From: Microbacterium sp.
GTDB lineage: Bacteria > Actinomycetota > Actinomycetes > Actinomycetales > Microbacteriaceae
Direction of reading: 5' to 3'
DNA length: 24,016 nt
Assembly (NCBI GenBank): GCA_003524435.1
Contig: DQHP01000113.1
Span: 1-24,016 of the forward strand
Shown here: one piece after another, positions 7,337 to 15,187 of the stretch
How the letters are laid out: every line of letters starts with the position of its first letter
Position numbering within the stretch: the stretch's first letter is position 1
Made by a program: the position numbers and the translations under genes
Notes under the pieces: generated by a model
What the model saw: only the letters and a program-made list of their open reading frames with translations
Told to the model about the DNA's origin: nothing
The model's database searches: none

Positions 7337-8065
7337 ATGTCGCTGTCTGAGCTCCCTGCGCATCCGCCCACGCCGCGCGATTGGGCGAGGAAGGTGCGGC
7401 GTCACGAGCCGCACGGACTGGATCTGCTCGAGGCTCATGTGCTCGCGTGGTCTACGAAAGCGGATGACCTTGCGAAGACGTCGAACTGGCAGATCGCATG
7501 GGGCCTGATGCCCTTCCTGGCGTTGTTCGCCTCGATCGGCGGGTTCGCTGCCGTGTTCGGAAACCCGCGCGATATCGCCATCGGGCGCACGGATGCGCCG
7601 GACGTGAACGATGTTCCCTTCGCTGCGATCTCGTACGGCGTCGCCATCATCGGGGTGATTCTTATCCTCATTCGATGGATCACCGACGGGCGGCGACGAA
7701 ACGGTGCCCTGCAGTTCCTTCTCGCGCTGACAGTCCTCTTCGGCGCGCTCGGAGTTTTCGTGACCTATCTGCTCGCGGCGGAAGAGGGATTCGTCGTCGG
7801 GCTCATGATGCTCCCGGCGTACGTGATGATGGCGCTGGCGGCGGTCGTGTTCGTGCTCATTCAGCTGTCTACTCCGATGGAACCCGAACCGGAGGCCCCG
7901 GTGGTTCCGATTGATGAGTTGGGCGAGAAGGCGATGAAATATCTCATGAAGGAGCGCAGCCAGGCGATTGACACTCTCGGGGAGCGTCGGATGCTCCCCG
8001 AAGTCGATATCAAGGTGCTGAAGGCACGACCGCTGGGCCGGTTGCACATCGAGGAGGACGTATGA
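7337..8065 (+). CDS. Hypothetical membrane protein, four predicted membrane segments
   Basis: The 242-residue protein is not one I recognise. It has a hydrophilic N-terminus (about 1-50), then four hydrophobic segments at roughly 54-73, 95-110, 123-145 and 150-173. A charged cytoplasmic tail begins PMEPEPEAPVVPIDELGEKA. The tail is rich in acidic residues and proline and may be a protein-interaction segment. No enzyme motif is visible. There is no Shine-Dalgarno sequence; an AT-rich AATATTAG lies 6 nt before the ATG, so the message may be leaderless. The 118-bp gap to the previous gene contains a small 6-bp hairpin (7257-7273) without a U-tract. The stop overlaps a 14-codon micro-ORF (ATGA). 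Confidence 0.72.
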   Translation: MSLSELPAHPPTPRDWARKVRRHEPHGLDLLEAHVLAWSTKADDLAKTSNWQIAWGLMPFLALFASIGGFAAVFGNPRDIAIGRTDAPDVNDVPFAAISYGVAIIGVILILIRWITDGRRRNGALQFLLALTVLFGALGVFVTYLLAAEEGFVVGLMMLPAYVMMALAAVVFVLIQLSTPMEPEPEAPVVPIDELGEKAMKYLMKERSQAIDTLGERRMLPEVDIKVLKARPLGRLHIEEDV

Positions 8066-8106
8066 CCAGCGAAGGCGGCGAGGACCCCGACTTGGAACTT
8101 TTCTGA
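8062..8106 (+). CDS. Possible 14-residue translationally coupled micro-ORF
   Basis: The ATG overlaps the stop of the preceding membrane protein as ATGA and is preceded by GAGGAGGA at suitable spacing. It encodes MTSEGGEDPDLELF, a strongly acidic peptide, then TGA. The ribosome-binding site lies inside the last codons (EED) of the upstream gene, so it could be fortuitous. It may be a remnant of a longer gene, a genuine short peptide or nothing. Nothing in the sequence shows a function. Confidence 0.25.
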   Translation: MTSEGGEDPDLELF

Positions 8107-8135
8107 ACCAGCGCAGCTTTTCGAAACCCTCTTGA

Positions 8136-8158
8136 TCTCAACCCAGGTCGGGATGAGA
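8136..8158 (+). terminator. Weak hairpin between membrane protein and VOC gene
   Basis: TCTCA and CCC (8136-8144) pair with GGG and TGAGA (8150-8158), with one A-A mismatch and a 5-nt loop. There is no U-tract after it. It could end transcription of the upstream membrane protein gene or simply be a mRNA hairpin. A 10-bp palindrome, CGTTCGAACG, follows at 8172-8181. Nothing else is visible in this 107-bp gap. Confidence 0.3.
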
Positions 8159-8213
8159 CTTGCCGTGTCGGCGTTCGAACGACGCCGTTTCACGCGCAGG
8201 AGAGGACATCGAA

Positions 8214-8579
8214 ATGGCACACGGCGACATCACGCACATTGACATCCCTGTCGAGGACATGGAACGGGCGAAGGCCTTCTACTCCGGGCTGTTCGGATGG
8301 GAGATCTCCGAGATGCCCGGGTTCGAGGGCTACCCGATGTGGCAGGCACCGAACAAGATCAGCGGGGGAGGGCTCGCGCCACGAAGCACCGACTTCAGTC
8401 AGCCCCGCTCCTACGTCGAGGTCGACTCGATCGACGAGACGGTCGCCGCAGCGGCGGCGGCTGGCGCGACCCTGGCGATGGAGAAGGAACAGATCAGCGA
8501 GACGAGTTGGTGGGCCGTGATCGTCGACCCCGATGGCAACTCGATCGGATTGTACGAAGGCGTCACCGACGCCGACTGA
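8214..8579 (+). CDS. VOC-family (glyoxalase/bleomycin-resistance fold) protein
   Basis: The 121-residue single-domain protein begins with the typical VOC strand ITHIDIPVEDMERAKAFYSGLFGW and ends with the paired strand WAVIVDPDGNSIGLYEG. These two beta-alpha-beta-beta-beta modules are the hallmark of the vicinal-oxygen-chelate superfamily. Potential metal ligands are H8 in the first strand and the glutamate near the end. Members include glyoxalases, dioxygenases and drug-binding proteins; this short type is usually annotated only as a VOC protein. I chose the ATG at 8214, as it has AGGAGAGGA (8198-8206) at good spacing. No functional link to its neighbours is clear. Confidence 0.9.
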   Translation: MAHGDITHIDIPVEDMERAKAFYSGLFGWEISEMPGFEGYPMWQAPNKISGGGLAPRSTDFSQPRSYVEVDSIDETVAAAAAAGATLAMEKEQISETSWWAVIVDPDGNSIGLYEGVTDAD

Positions 8580-8614
8580 GCCACGGCCAGGCCGCGACTG
8601 ATAGGCGCGGGGTT

Positions 8615-8676
8615 TGTATACGTTCAGGTGCTCGGCTGGAAGTGGAGCGCCTGAACTCGGGATTTATGTATACACT
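8615..8676 (+). promoter_or_regulatory. Twin TGTATAC operators and leaderless promoter of the methylcitrate operon
   Basis: TGTATACG (8615-8622) and the perfect palindrome TGTATACA (8667-8674) lie 52 bp apart, close to five helical turns. Between them, GTTCAGG (8622-8628) and CCTGAAC (8650-8656) are inverted repeats, so the whole block is partly symmetric. The second palindrome overlaps a -10-like TACACT (8671-8676) that ends 6 nt before the GTG start at 8683. This suits autorepression by the FCD-type GntR protein encoded next. By pattern only. Confidence 0.55.
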
Positions 8677-8682
8677 AGCCAT

Positions 8683-9348
8683 GTGAGCACCACAGTTGAG
8701 CGCACCAGAGCGAGTGACCGCGCATACGCGACGTTGCTGGAGGAGATCCAGTCCGGCGAGCTTGCGCCCGGCACGGTCCTCGCCGAAGTCGAGCAGGCGG
8801 CCCGTCTCGGAGTCAGCCGCACGCCATTGCGCGAAGCGCTGCAGCAGTTGAGCGCCGAAGGGCTCGTCGAGCAGCAGTCGCCGCGGGTCACCGTCGTCGC
8901 CGGCATTGATGCCGACGACATCCGTTCGCTGTTCGAAATTCGCCGCGCACTCGAAGAGTCTGCGGCACGACTGGCAGCCGAGCGAGGCGACGCCGGGCTG
9001 TTCGCGGCTCTGGCCTCTGAGTTCGCGGCTGCCGGAGCATCCCTCGACGCGAAAACCGGGCGCGACGACTACTACGCGCTCATTGCCCGCTTCGATCGCG
9101 CCGTCGATGCGGCCGTTGATAATGACTACATTGCCTCGGCACTTCGCACGGTCCGCACGCACCTCGTGCGCGTGAGGCGCATGTCGCGCGACAATCACAC
9201 GCGGCTGTTGGCCTCGGTGTCAGAGCATCAGCTCATTGCCGAGGCACTCGCCGAACGCGACGGCGACCTCGCCGCACACGCGACACATGTTCATCTGCGC
9301 AACGCGCTCACCAGCATCCTCGATTCCCTTAAGGAAGGACAGTCATGA
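8683..9348 (+). CDS. GntR/FadR-type (FCD) transcriptional regulator of the methylcitrate operon
   Basis: The 221-residue regulator has an N-terminal winged helix-turn-helix (about 10-72; AARLGVSRTPLREALQQLSAEGLVEQ) and an all-helical FCD ligand domain (about 80-215). In FCD proteins, a D/H/H/H set usually binds a metal. Here H182 (SEHQ) and H202/H204 (THVHL) are present, but the first helix reads ARFDRAV, so the usual histidine is Asp (D138). The effector pocket may therefore differ. The frame is open upstream, but GTG at 8683 fits the family N-terminus and lies 6 nt behind a -10 element. Its stop overlaps prpD by 4 nt. It probably responds to a propionate-derived metabolite such as 2-methylcitrate; this is inferred from context. 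Confidence 0.9.
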   Translation: MSTTVERTRASDRAYATLLEEIQSGELAPGTVLAEVEQAARLGVSRTPLREALQQLSAEGLVEQQSPRVTVVAGIDADDIRSLFEIRRALEESAARLAAERGDAGLFAALASEFAAAGASLDAKTGRDDYYALIARFDRAVDAAVDNDYIASALRTVRTHLVRVRRMSRDNHTRLLASVSEHQLIAEALAERDGDLAAHATHVHLRNALTSILDSLKEGQS

Positions 9349-10862
9349 CCGTCAACCACCACGTCCGTGTCTACAAGAGCGAAGAAGACCTGCCCCGCGA
9401 AGGCCAACTGGCCTGGAAGATCGCCGAGGTGGCGACAGACGCCGTCGAGGTCGAGCAGGACGTCGTCGACATGATTATCAACCGCATTATCGACAACGCC
9501 TCCGTTGCCGCAGCATCCCTCACGCGCGCTCCGATTGTGGCTGCTCGTGACCAGGCGTTCAGCCACCCGGCATCCACCGGAGGCAAGGGTGCGAACGTTT
9601 TCGGTGCGCCGCTCGATGCGCGCACCAGCCCCGAATGGGCTGCCTGGGCCAACGGTGTTGCGGTGCGTGAACTCGACTATCACGACACCTTCCTCGCTGC
9701 TGAGTACTCGCATCCCGGCGACAACATCCCGTCGATCCTCGCCGTTGCTCAGCACACTGGCGCTGATGGCCGTGCGCTCGTTCGCGGCATCGCCACCGGC
9801 TACGAGATCCAGGTAGACCTGGTGAAGGCGATCTGCCTGCACAAGCACAAGATCGACCACGTCGCGCACCTCGGCCCGTCGGCCGCCGCAGGCATCGGCA
9901 CCCTCCTCGGCCTCAACGCCGAAACCATCTACCAGGCCGTTTCGCAGGCCCTGCACACCACAACCGCTACGCGCCAGAGCCGCAAGGGCGAGATCTCGAC
10001 ATGGAAGGCGCACGCCCCGGCGTTCGCAGGAAAGATGGCCGTCGAAGCCGTCGACCGTGCCATGCGTGGACAGACCAGCCCGTCGCCGATTTACGAAGGT
10101 GAAGATGGCGTCATCGCCTGGATGCTAGACGGCCCGGATGCCGCGTATGACGTGCCGCTGCCCGCCGCCGGTGAGGCCAAGCGCGCGATCCTCGACACGT
10201 ACACGAAGGAGCACTCGGCCGAGTACCAGGCGCAGGCCTGGATCGACCTCGCTCGCAAGCTCCACGGTGAGGGTATCGACACCGCGAATATTGAGTCGGT
10301 TGTGCTGCACACCAGCCACCACACCCACTACGTGATCGGCTCGGGCGCGAACGATCCGCAGAAGTACGACCCGACCGCATCGCGGGAGACCTTGGATCAC
10401 TCGATTCCGTACATCTTCACCGTCGCGCTGCAGGACGGCTCGTGGCACCACGTTGACTCGTACACGCCAGAGCGTGCCGGACGCGCTGACACGGTTGAGC
10501 TTTGGAACAAGGTCACCACGCTGGAGGATGCCGAGTGGACGCGTCGCTACCACTCCAACGACATCAGCGAGAAGGCCTTCGGCGGACGTGTGGAAATCAC
10601 ACTCAAGGATGGCTCGAAAGTCATCGATGAGATCGCCGTGGCTGATGCCCACCCGCTGGGTGCGCGCCCGTTTGCTCGCGACAACTACATCGCTAAGTTC
10701 CGTCTGCTGGCCGAGCCGGTGCTGGAGCAGGCTGAGATCGAGCGTTTCCTTGAGCTCGTCCAGCGCCTGCCGGAACTGACCGCGGCAGAGGTCGCCGAAC
10801 TGTCGATTATCGCGAAGGCTGGCGTTGTGGCATCCGAGCCTTCCACTAAGGGGCTGTTCTGA
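9345..10862 (+). CDS. prpD: 2-methylcitrate dehydratase, MmgE/PrpD family
   Basis: The 505-residue cytoplasmic enzyme matches the MmgE/PrpD family along its length, with the conserved ELDYHDTFLAAEYSHPGDN segment (about 109-127), the GYEIQVDL helix, and the KGEISTWKAHAPAFAG segment around residues 214-229. It dehydrates 2-methylcitrate to 2-methyl-cis-aconitate in the methylcitrate cycle. Its length is slightly above that of E. coli PrpD. It is the second gene of the operon: its ATG overlaps the regulator stop by 4 nt, and its own stop shares one base with the prpB start (TGATG). No gene for a dedicated methylaconitate hydratase is visible here, so a housekeeping aconitase presumably completes that step. 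Confidence 0.95.
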   Translation: MTVNHHVRVYKSEEDLPREGQLAWKIAEVATDAVEVEQDVVDMIINRIIDNASVAAASLTRAPIVAARDQAFSHPASTGGKGANVFGAPLDARTSPEWAAWANGVAVRELDYHDTFLAAEYSHPGDNIPSILAVAQHTGADGRALVRGIATGYEIQVDLVKAICLHKHKIDHVAHLGPSAAAGIGTLLGLNAETIYQAVSQALHTTTATRQSRKGEISTWKAHAPAFAGKMAVEAVDRAMRGQTSPSPIYEGEDGVIAWMLDGPDAAYDVPLPAAGEAKRAILDTYTKEHSAEYQAQAWIDLARKLHGEGIDTANIESVVLHTSHHTHYVIGSGANDPQKYDPTASRETLDHSIPYIFTVALQDGSWHHVDSYTPERAGRADTVELWNKVTTLEDAEWTRRYHSNDISEKAFGGRVEITLKDGSKVIDEIAVADAHPLGARPFARDNYIAKFRLLAEPVLEQAEIERFLELVQRLPELTAAEVAELSIIAKAGVVASEPSTKGLF

Positions 10863-11764
10863 TGCTGTATTCCCACACCACACCCGCCGAGAAGCGTCGT
10901 CTGTTCCGCGAGCGGCTCGCGACCGGTGAGCTGCTGCGTTTCCCCGGCGCGTTCAATCCGCTTTCTGCCCGACTGATCGAGCAGAAGGGGTTCGAGGGCG
11001 TCTACATCTCGGGCGCTGTCCTCTCGGCAGATCTTGGCCTGCCCGACATCGGCTTGACCACGCTCAGCGAGGTGGCAGGGCGAGGCAAGCAGATTGCGCG
11101 GATGACTGAGCTGCCAGCGATCATCGATGCCGACACCGGCTTCGGTGAGCCGATGAACGTGGCCCGGACGATTCAGGAACTTGAGGATGCGGGCCTCGCC
11201 GGTGCGCACATCGAGGACCAGATCAACCCGAAGCGCTGCGGTCATCTCGACGGCAAGGCTGTTGTTGATCTCGGCACGGCGGCCAAGCGCATCCGTGCCG
11301 CCGTCGACGCGCGACGTGACGAGAACTTCCTCATCATGGCGCGTACCGACATTGCCGCCGTTGACGGACTTGAGGCGGCGAAGGATCGTGCGAAAGCACT
11401 CGTTGACGCAGGGGCGGACTCGATTTTCCCTGAGGCAATGCGTTCGTTGGAAGAGTTCGCGGCGATCCGTGAGGCCGTTGATGTGCCGATCCTGGCGAAC
11501 ATGACCGAGTTCGGGAAATCGGACCTCTTCTCGGTGGACCAACTGCGCGATGTCGGTGTGAATATCGTCATCTGGCCCGTCTCGATGCTGCGTATCGCGA
11601 TGGGTGCGACGGGCCGTGCACTCGATACGCTGAACGAAGACGGACATCTGACGTCAAAGCTCGGCGAGATGCAGCACCGCGCCGACCTCTATGACCTGAT
11701 CGACTACGAGTCGTACAATCACTTTGACTCTGGGGTCTTCAACTTCACGATCACGAAGGAGTGA
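10862..11764 (+). CDS. prpB: Methylisocitrate lyase
   Basis: The 300-residue enzyme belongs to the isocitrate lyase/PEP mutase superfamily. It carries the catalytic KRCGH loop (124-128, nucleophile-like C126) and the Mg-binding IIDADTGFG segment (D89, D91). Together with AHIEDQ (about 115-120) and a length near 295 this identifies PrpB rather than isocitrate lyase. It splits 2-methylisocitrate into pyruvate and succinate, the last step of the methylcitrate cycle. It is translationally coupled to prpD by a 1-nt overlap and ends 3 nt before the prpC start. Confidence 0.96.
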   Translation: MLYSHTTPAEKRRLFRERLATGELLRFPGAFNPLSARLIEQKGFEGVYISGAVLSADLGLPDIGLTTLSEVAGRGKQIARMTELPAIIDADTGFGEPMNVARTIQELEDAGLAGAHIEDQINPKRCGHLDGKAVVDLGTAAKRIRAAVDARRDENFLIMARTDIAAVDGLEAAKDRAKALVDAGADSIFPEAMRSLEEFAAIREAVDVPILANMTEFGKSDLFSVDQLRDVGVNIVIWPVSMLRIAMGATGRALDTLNEDGHLTSKLGEMQHRADLYDLIDYESYNHFDSGVFNFTITKE

Positions 11765-11767
11765 AAA

Positions 11768-12958
11768 ATGGCTGACAACGACATCAAAAAGGGCCTCGCA
11801 GGGGTCGTCGCCGATGAGACGGCGGTCAGTAAGGTCAACCCCGAGACGAACAGTCTGTTGTACCGGGGCTATCCGGTGCAGGAGCTCGCGGCGACGCAGT
11901 CGTTCGAGGCCGTCGCTTATCTGCTCTGGCATGGCGAGCTTCCCACGGAGTCGGAGTTGGCTTCGTTCAAGGCAACGGAGCGTGCGAACCGCGCGCTCAA
12001 TCCCGCAGTCAAGGAGGCGATCGATCGCCTGCCGATCGACTCGCACCCGATGGATGAGGTGCGCACTGCCGTCAGCGTGATCGGCGCGATGGAGACGGCC
12101 GGGATCAGCAATGTTCTGGATGCCGTCGGAACTCCCGAGGAGAACCTCGAGCGCAGCCTCAAGCTGTTCGCCGCACTGCCGGCGATCGTGTCGTACGGTC
12201 AACGTCGTCGTCGCGGGCAGGTGATCGTCGATTCGCGTGACGACCTCGACTACGCCGCGAACTTCCTCTGGCTGACGTTCGGTGAAGAAGCCGCCCCGGA
12301 GGTCGTCGACGCGTTCAACCGCTCGATGATTCTGTATGCCGAGCACTCGTTCAACGCGTCCACGTTCACGGCGCGCGTGATCACATCGACGCTGAGCGAT
12401 CTGTATTCGGCCGTCGTCGGAGCGATCGGTGCGCTGAAGGGCCCGCTGCACGGCGGTGCCAACGAGGCCGTGATGCACATCTTCGACGAGATCGGTACGG
12501 CATCCGAGGTGAAGGGCTGGCTCGACACCGCACTCGCCGAGAAGCGCAAGATCATGGGCTTCGGTCACCGCGTGTACAAGCGCGGTGACTCCCGCGTGCC
12601 GACGATGAAGGCGGCTCTCGACAGCCTGGTCTCGCACTACGATCGGCCTGATGTCGCAGAGCTGTACTCAACGCTTGAGGATGAGTTCGTCTCTCGCAAG
12701 GGGATCTACCCGAACCTCGACTACCCGTCGGGTCCGGCGTACAACCTCATCGGCTACGACACTCTCACGTTCACGCCGCTGTTCATCGCGTCGCGCATCA
12801 CGGGGTGGACGGCGCACATCCTCGAACAGCAGGCCTCGAACGCGCTGATCCGCCCGCTGTCGGCGTATAACGGTGCGGATGAGCGTCACATTGCAGAGTA
12901 TGAGCCGGACACTGCGGCGATCGACGTGCAGGAGCGTCCGGAAGAGGCTGCGGGCTGA
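11768..12958 (+). CDS. prpC: 2-methylcitrate synthase
   Basis: The 396-residue protein is of the citrate-synthase fold with active-site residues H228 (PLHGGANE), H267 (GFGHRVYK) and D318 (NLDYPSG); the substrate-side HSFNAST motif is at 193-199. Its short form (below 400 residues) and its place directly after prpD and prpB mark it as 2-methylcitrate synthase, which condenses propionyl-CoA and oxaloacetate. Many such enzymes also accept acetyl-CoA. A strong Shine-Dalgarno sequence (AAGGAG) covers the end of prpB, 6 nt before the ATG. Its stop shares one base with the thiolase start. It could be a bifunctional citrate/methylcitrate synthase. Confidence 0.94.
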   Translation: MADNDIKKGLAGVVADETAVSKVNPETNSLLYRGYPVQELAATQSFEAVAYLLWHGELPTESELASFKATERANRALNPAVKEAIDRLPIDSHPMDEVRTAVSVIGAMETAGISNVLDAVGTPEENLERSLKLFAALPAIVSYGQRRRRGQVIVDSRDDLDYAANFLWLTFGEEAAPEVVDAFNRSMILYAEHSFNASTFTARVITSTLSDLYSAVVGAIGALKGPLHGGANEAVMHIFDEIGTASEVKGWLDTALAEKRKIMGFGHRVYKRGDSRVPTMKAALDSLVSHYDRPDVAELYSTLEDEFVSRKGIYPNLDYPSGPAYNLIGYDTLTFTPLFIASRITGWTAHILEQQASNALIRPLSAYNGADERHIAEYEPDTAAIDVQERPEEAAG

Positions 12959-14151
12959 TGGCTGTTTCGTCTGGTTCGCGGGAGAAGGTCGCGATCGTTG
13001 CGGGGGCTCGCACGCCAGTGGGCCGTTTCGCAGGCGCGTTCAAAGACACGCCTGCCCACGAGCTGGGTGCTGCAGCGACAGTAGAGGCTCTGCGCCGCTC
13101 AGGTGTCGACTCTTCTCGCGTCGGCGAGGTCGTGATCGGCAACATCGGACAGGTCGCGGGCGATGCGTATATCTCGCGTCGCATCGCGCTGTCTGCAGGG
13201 CTGGACAACAACACCCCGGCATTCACCGTGAACCGCCTGTGTGGCTCCGGTCTGCAGGCGATCTGGTCTGCGGCACAGGAGCTGCTGTGGGGTGGACTCG
13301 ACGTCGCCGTCGCCGGTGGGGCCGAGAACATGACGCGGATGCCGTTCTACGACTTCGACGCGCGGTTCAATGACCGACTCGGCCATCGTCAGCTGCTTGA
13401 TGGCACCATCGCAATGCTCACTGATCCATTCACGAACAAGCACATGGGCACGACGGCTGAGAACGTCGCTTCAAGGTTCTCGGTGACGCGCGAGGACCAG
13501 GATGCTTTCGCGCTCGAGTCGCAGCGACGAGCGGCGACTGCGGAGGCGCAGGCGGCGTTTGCGGAAGAGATCGTTGCCGTGACGACCTCTGGACGCAAAC
13601 CGGTCGAGGTATCTCGCGACGAGCATCCGCGCCCGGACACGACGCTCGAGACTCTTGCCGGGCTGTCGTCGGCGTTCGTCAAGGACGGTACGGTCACCGC
13701 GGGAAATGCCTCGGGAATCAACGATGGTGCCGCTTCGACGGTGCTGATGCGCGAAGCCGACGCGCGCGCCGAAGGTGCACCCGTGTTGGCGACTATCGAA
13801 GCTGTCACGACTGCTGCGCTCGAGCCGGAGATCATGGGCTACGCGCCCACGCTCGCGCTTCGTAAATTGTTCGCTCAGACCGGTTTGACGCCCGCTGAGA
13901 TCTCGACGATTGAGCTGAACGAGGCGTTCGCGTCGCAGGCGCTCGCGGTGATTCGCGATACGGAACTCGACCCGGCTCAGGTGAATCCGTATGGCGGAGC
14001 GATTGCGCTCGGGCATCCGGTCGGCGCGACTGGTGCGATCCTGACGCTACGCGCTGCGCTGACGCTGCAGCGTACCGGGGGAGAATACGCGATCGTCACG
14101 ATGTGCATCGGTGGCGGGCAGGCGCTGGCTGCGCTGCTGAAGCGGGGGTAG
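12958..14151 (+). CDS. Thiolase (acetyl-CoA C-acyltransferase)
   Basis: The 397-residue protein is a full-length type II thiolase with the nucleophile C95 (NRLCGSG), NEAFA (321-325), the catalytic H353 (ALGHPVGATGA) and the second cysteine C383 (CIGGGQ). It cleaves 3-ketoacyl-CoA with CoA, or runs the reverse condensation. Its start overlaps prpC by one base, so it belongs to the methylcitrate operon. The Bacillus mmg operon also pairs a thiolase with methylcitrate enzymes. A likely role is release of propionyl-CoA from odd-chain 3-ketoacyl-CoA or 2-methylacetoacetyl-CoA, but sequence alone does not settle chain length or direction. Confidence 0.93.
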   Translation: MAVSSGSREKVAIVAGARTPVGRFAGAFKDTPAHELGAAATVEALRRSGVDSSRVGEVVIGNIGQVAGDAYISRRIALSAGLDNNTPAFTVNRLCGSGLQAIWSAAQELLWGGLDVAVAGGAENMTRMPFYDFDARFNDRLGHRQLLDGTIAMLTDPFTNKHMGTTAENVASRFSVTREDQDAFALESQRRAATAEAQAAFAEEIVAVTTSGRKPVEVSRDEHPRPDTTLETLAGLSSAFVKDGTVTAGNASGINDGAASTVLMREADARAEGAPVLATIEAVTTAALEPEIMGYAPTLALRKLFAQTGLTPAEISTIELNEAFASQALAVIRDTELDPAQVNPYGGAIALGHPVGATGAILTLRAALTLQRTGGEYAIVTMCIGGGQALAALLKRG

Positions 14152-14190
14152 TGGCGACAATGGCGGCACGACTTCTGCAAGAGTAGAAAC

Positions 14191-15186
14191 ATGCCCGTAT
14201 CTGAGCTGCACTACGTCGCAGCGCTCGAGCAACTCGAGCCTGCTGATGCCGTAGATCTCGCCGCGCACGCAGACCGGGCCGGCTTCGCAGGAACCGTCGT
14301 CTCCGACCGGTTCCAGCCGTGGTTACCAAGCCAGGGGCAGGCGTCATTCGCATGGACGGTATTGGGTGCGATCGGTCAGCAAACCACCGGGATGCTGACT
14401 GCATCGGCGGTTCCTGGTTATCGGATGCATCCAGCGGCAGTGGCGCAGGCATCCGCTACTCTTGCTGCTTTGTATCCGGGACGACACCGACTCATGCTGT
14501 CGGCGGGAGATGCGATCGACGAGCACGTCGTTGCGCCGTATTGGCCGGAGGCCGCCGAACGCTCGGTCAGGCTTTTCGAAGCCGCAGACGTGATTCGCAA
14601 GCTCTTCGCTTCGTCGGCCAAGGGGAACGACGCCCGGCATGACGGCACACACTTCCGGGTCGAATCATCTCGATTATGGACGATGCCGGCGGCTCCGCCT
14701 CCCATTCAGGTCTGGGCCGGAGGTCCGGTTACTGCTCGCCGTGCGGGCCGCAGCATCGACGGAATCATCGTGCAGGCGGATTCGGCAGAGCGAATGGGCG
14801 CGCTGCTCAGCGCTTTCCGCGACGGGCACCGCGAGTCGCGCCGAGACGGGATGACGCAGACGGCCGTGCACGTGCAGCTCTCCTGGGCGCCTACCGACGA
14901 AGAAGCCATGGCGAATGCTCTCCGCGAGTGGCCGATGGTGGGGCTCAGGTTTCCACGCGGTGATATCCGCTCGCCTTTCGATGTCGCCCAACTGGCGCGC
15001 TTGGTCACCGCCGACGATATTCGTGCGCGGATTCCGGTGTCGGCCGAACCCGACGTACATCGGGCGTACTTGCAATCGTTCTTCGATCTGGGGTTCGACA
15101 CCATCCATGTGCACAACGTCGGGCGCAGTCAGGCCGAGTGGATCGAAATCGCTGGCCGAGAAATCTTGCCGAAGTTGGTGAGGTGA
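14191..15186 (+). CDS. FGD-like luciferase-family F420 oxidoreductase, altered active site
   Basis: The 331-residue protein clearly derives from the F420-dependent glucose-6-phosphate dehydrogenase branch of the luciferase-like family (VVSDRFQPWLPSQGQASFAW near residues 36-55; MHPAAVAQASATLAAL near 79-94). However, the active site differs from true FGD. The histidine of SDHFQPW is Arg40; the glutamate of GTGEALNE is Asp107 (AGDAIDE); and the lysine of SGKG, which binds the sugar phosphate in FGD1, is missing (QADS). W44 is retained. It should still bind F420 but act on a different, unknown substrate. It follows the thiolase by 39 nt without a visible terminator and is 1 nt from cofE, so it belongs to the cofE-fgd operon and may share a transcript with the methylcitrate operon. 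Confidence 0.88.
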   Translation: MPVSELHYVAALEQLEPADAVDLAAHADRAGFAGTVVSDRFQPWLPSQGQASFAWTVLGAIGQQTTGMLTASAVPGYRMHPAAVAQASATLAALYPGRHRLMLSAGDAIDEHVVAPYWPEAAERSVRLFEAADVIRKLFASSAKGNDARHDGTHFRVESSRLWTMPAAPPPIQVWAGGPVTARRAGRSIDGIIVQADSAERMGALLSAFRDGHRESRRDGMTQTAVHVQLSWAPTDEEAMANALREWPMVGLRFPRGDIRSPFDVAQLARLVTADDIRARIPVSAEPDVHRAYLQSFFDLGFDTIHVHNVGRSQAEWIEIAGREILPKLVR

Positions 15187-15187
15187 C

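Noticed and set aside
11654..12637. Long minus-strand open frame opposite prpC
   Set aside because: Arg/His-rich composition typical of antisense frames in high-GC genes; prpC itself has all catalytic residues.
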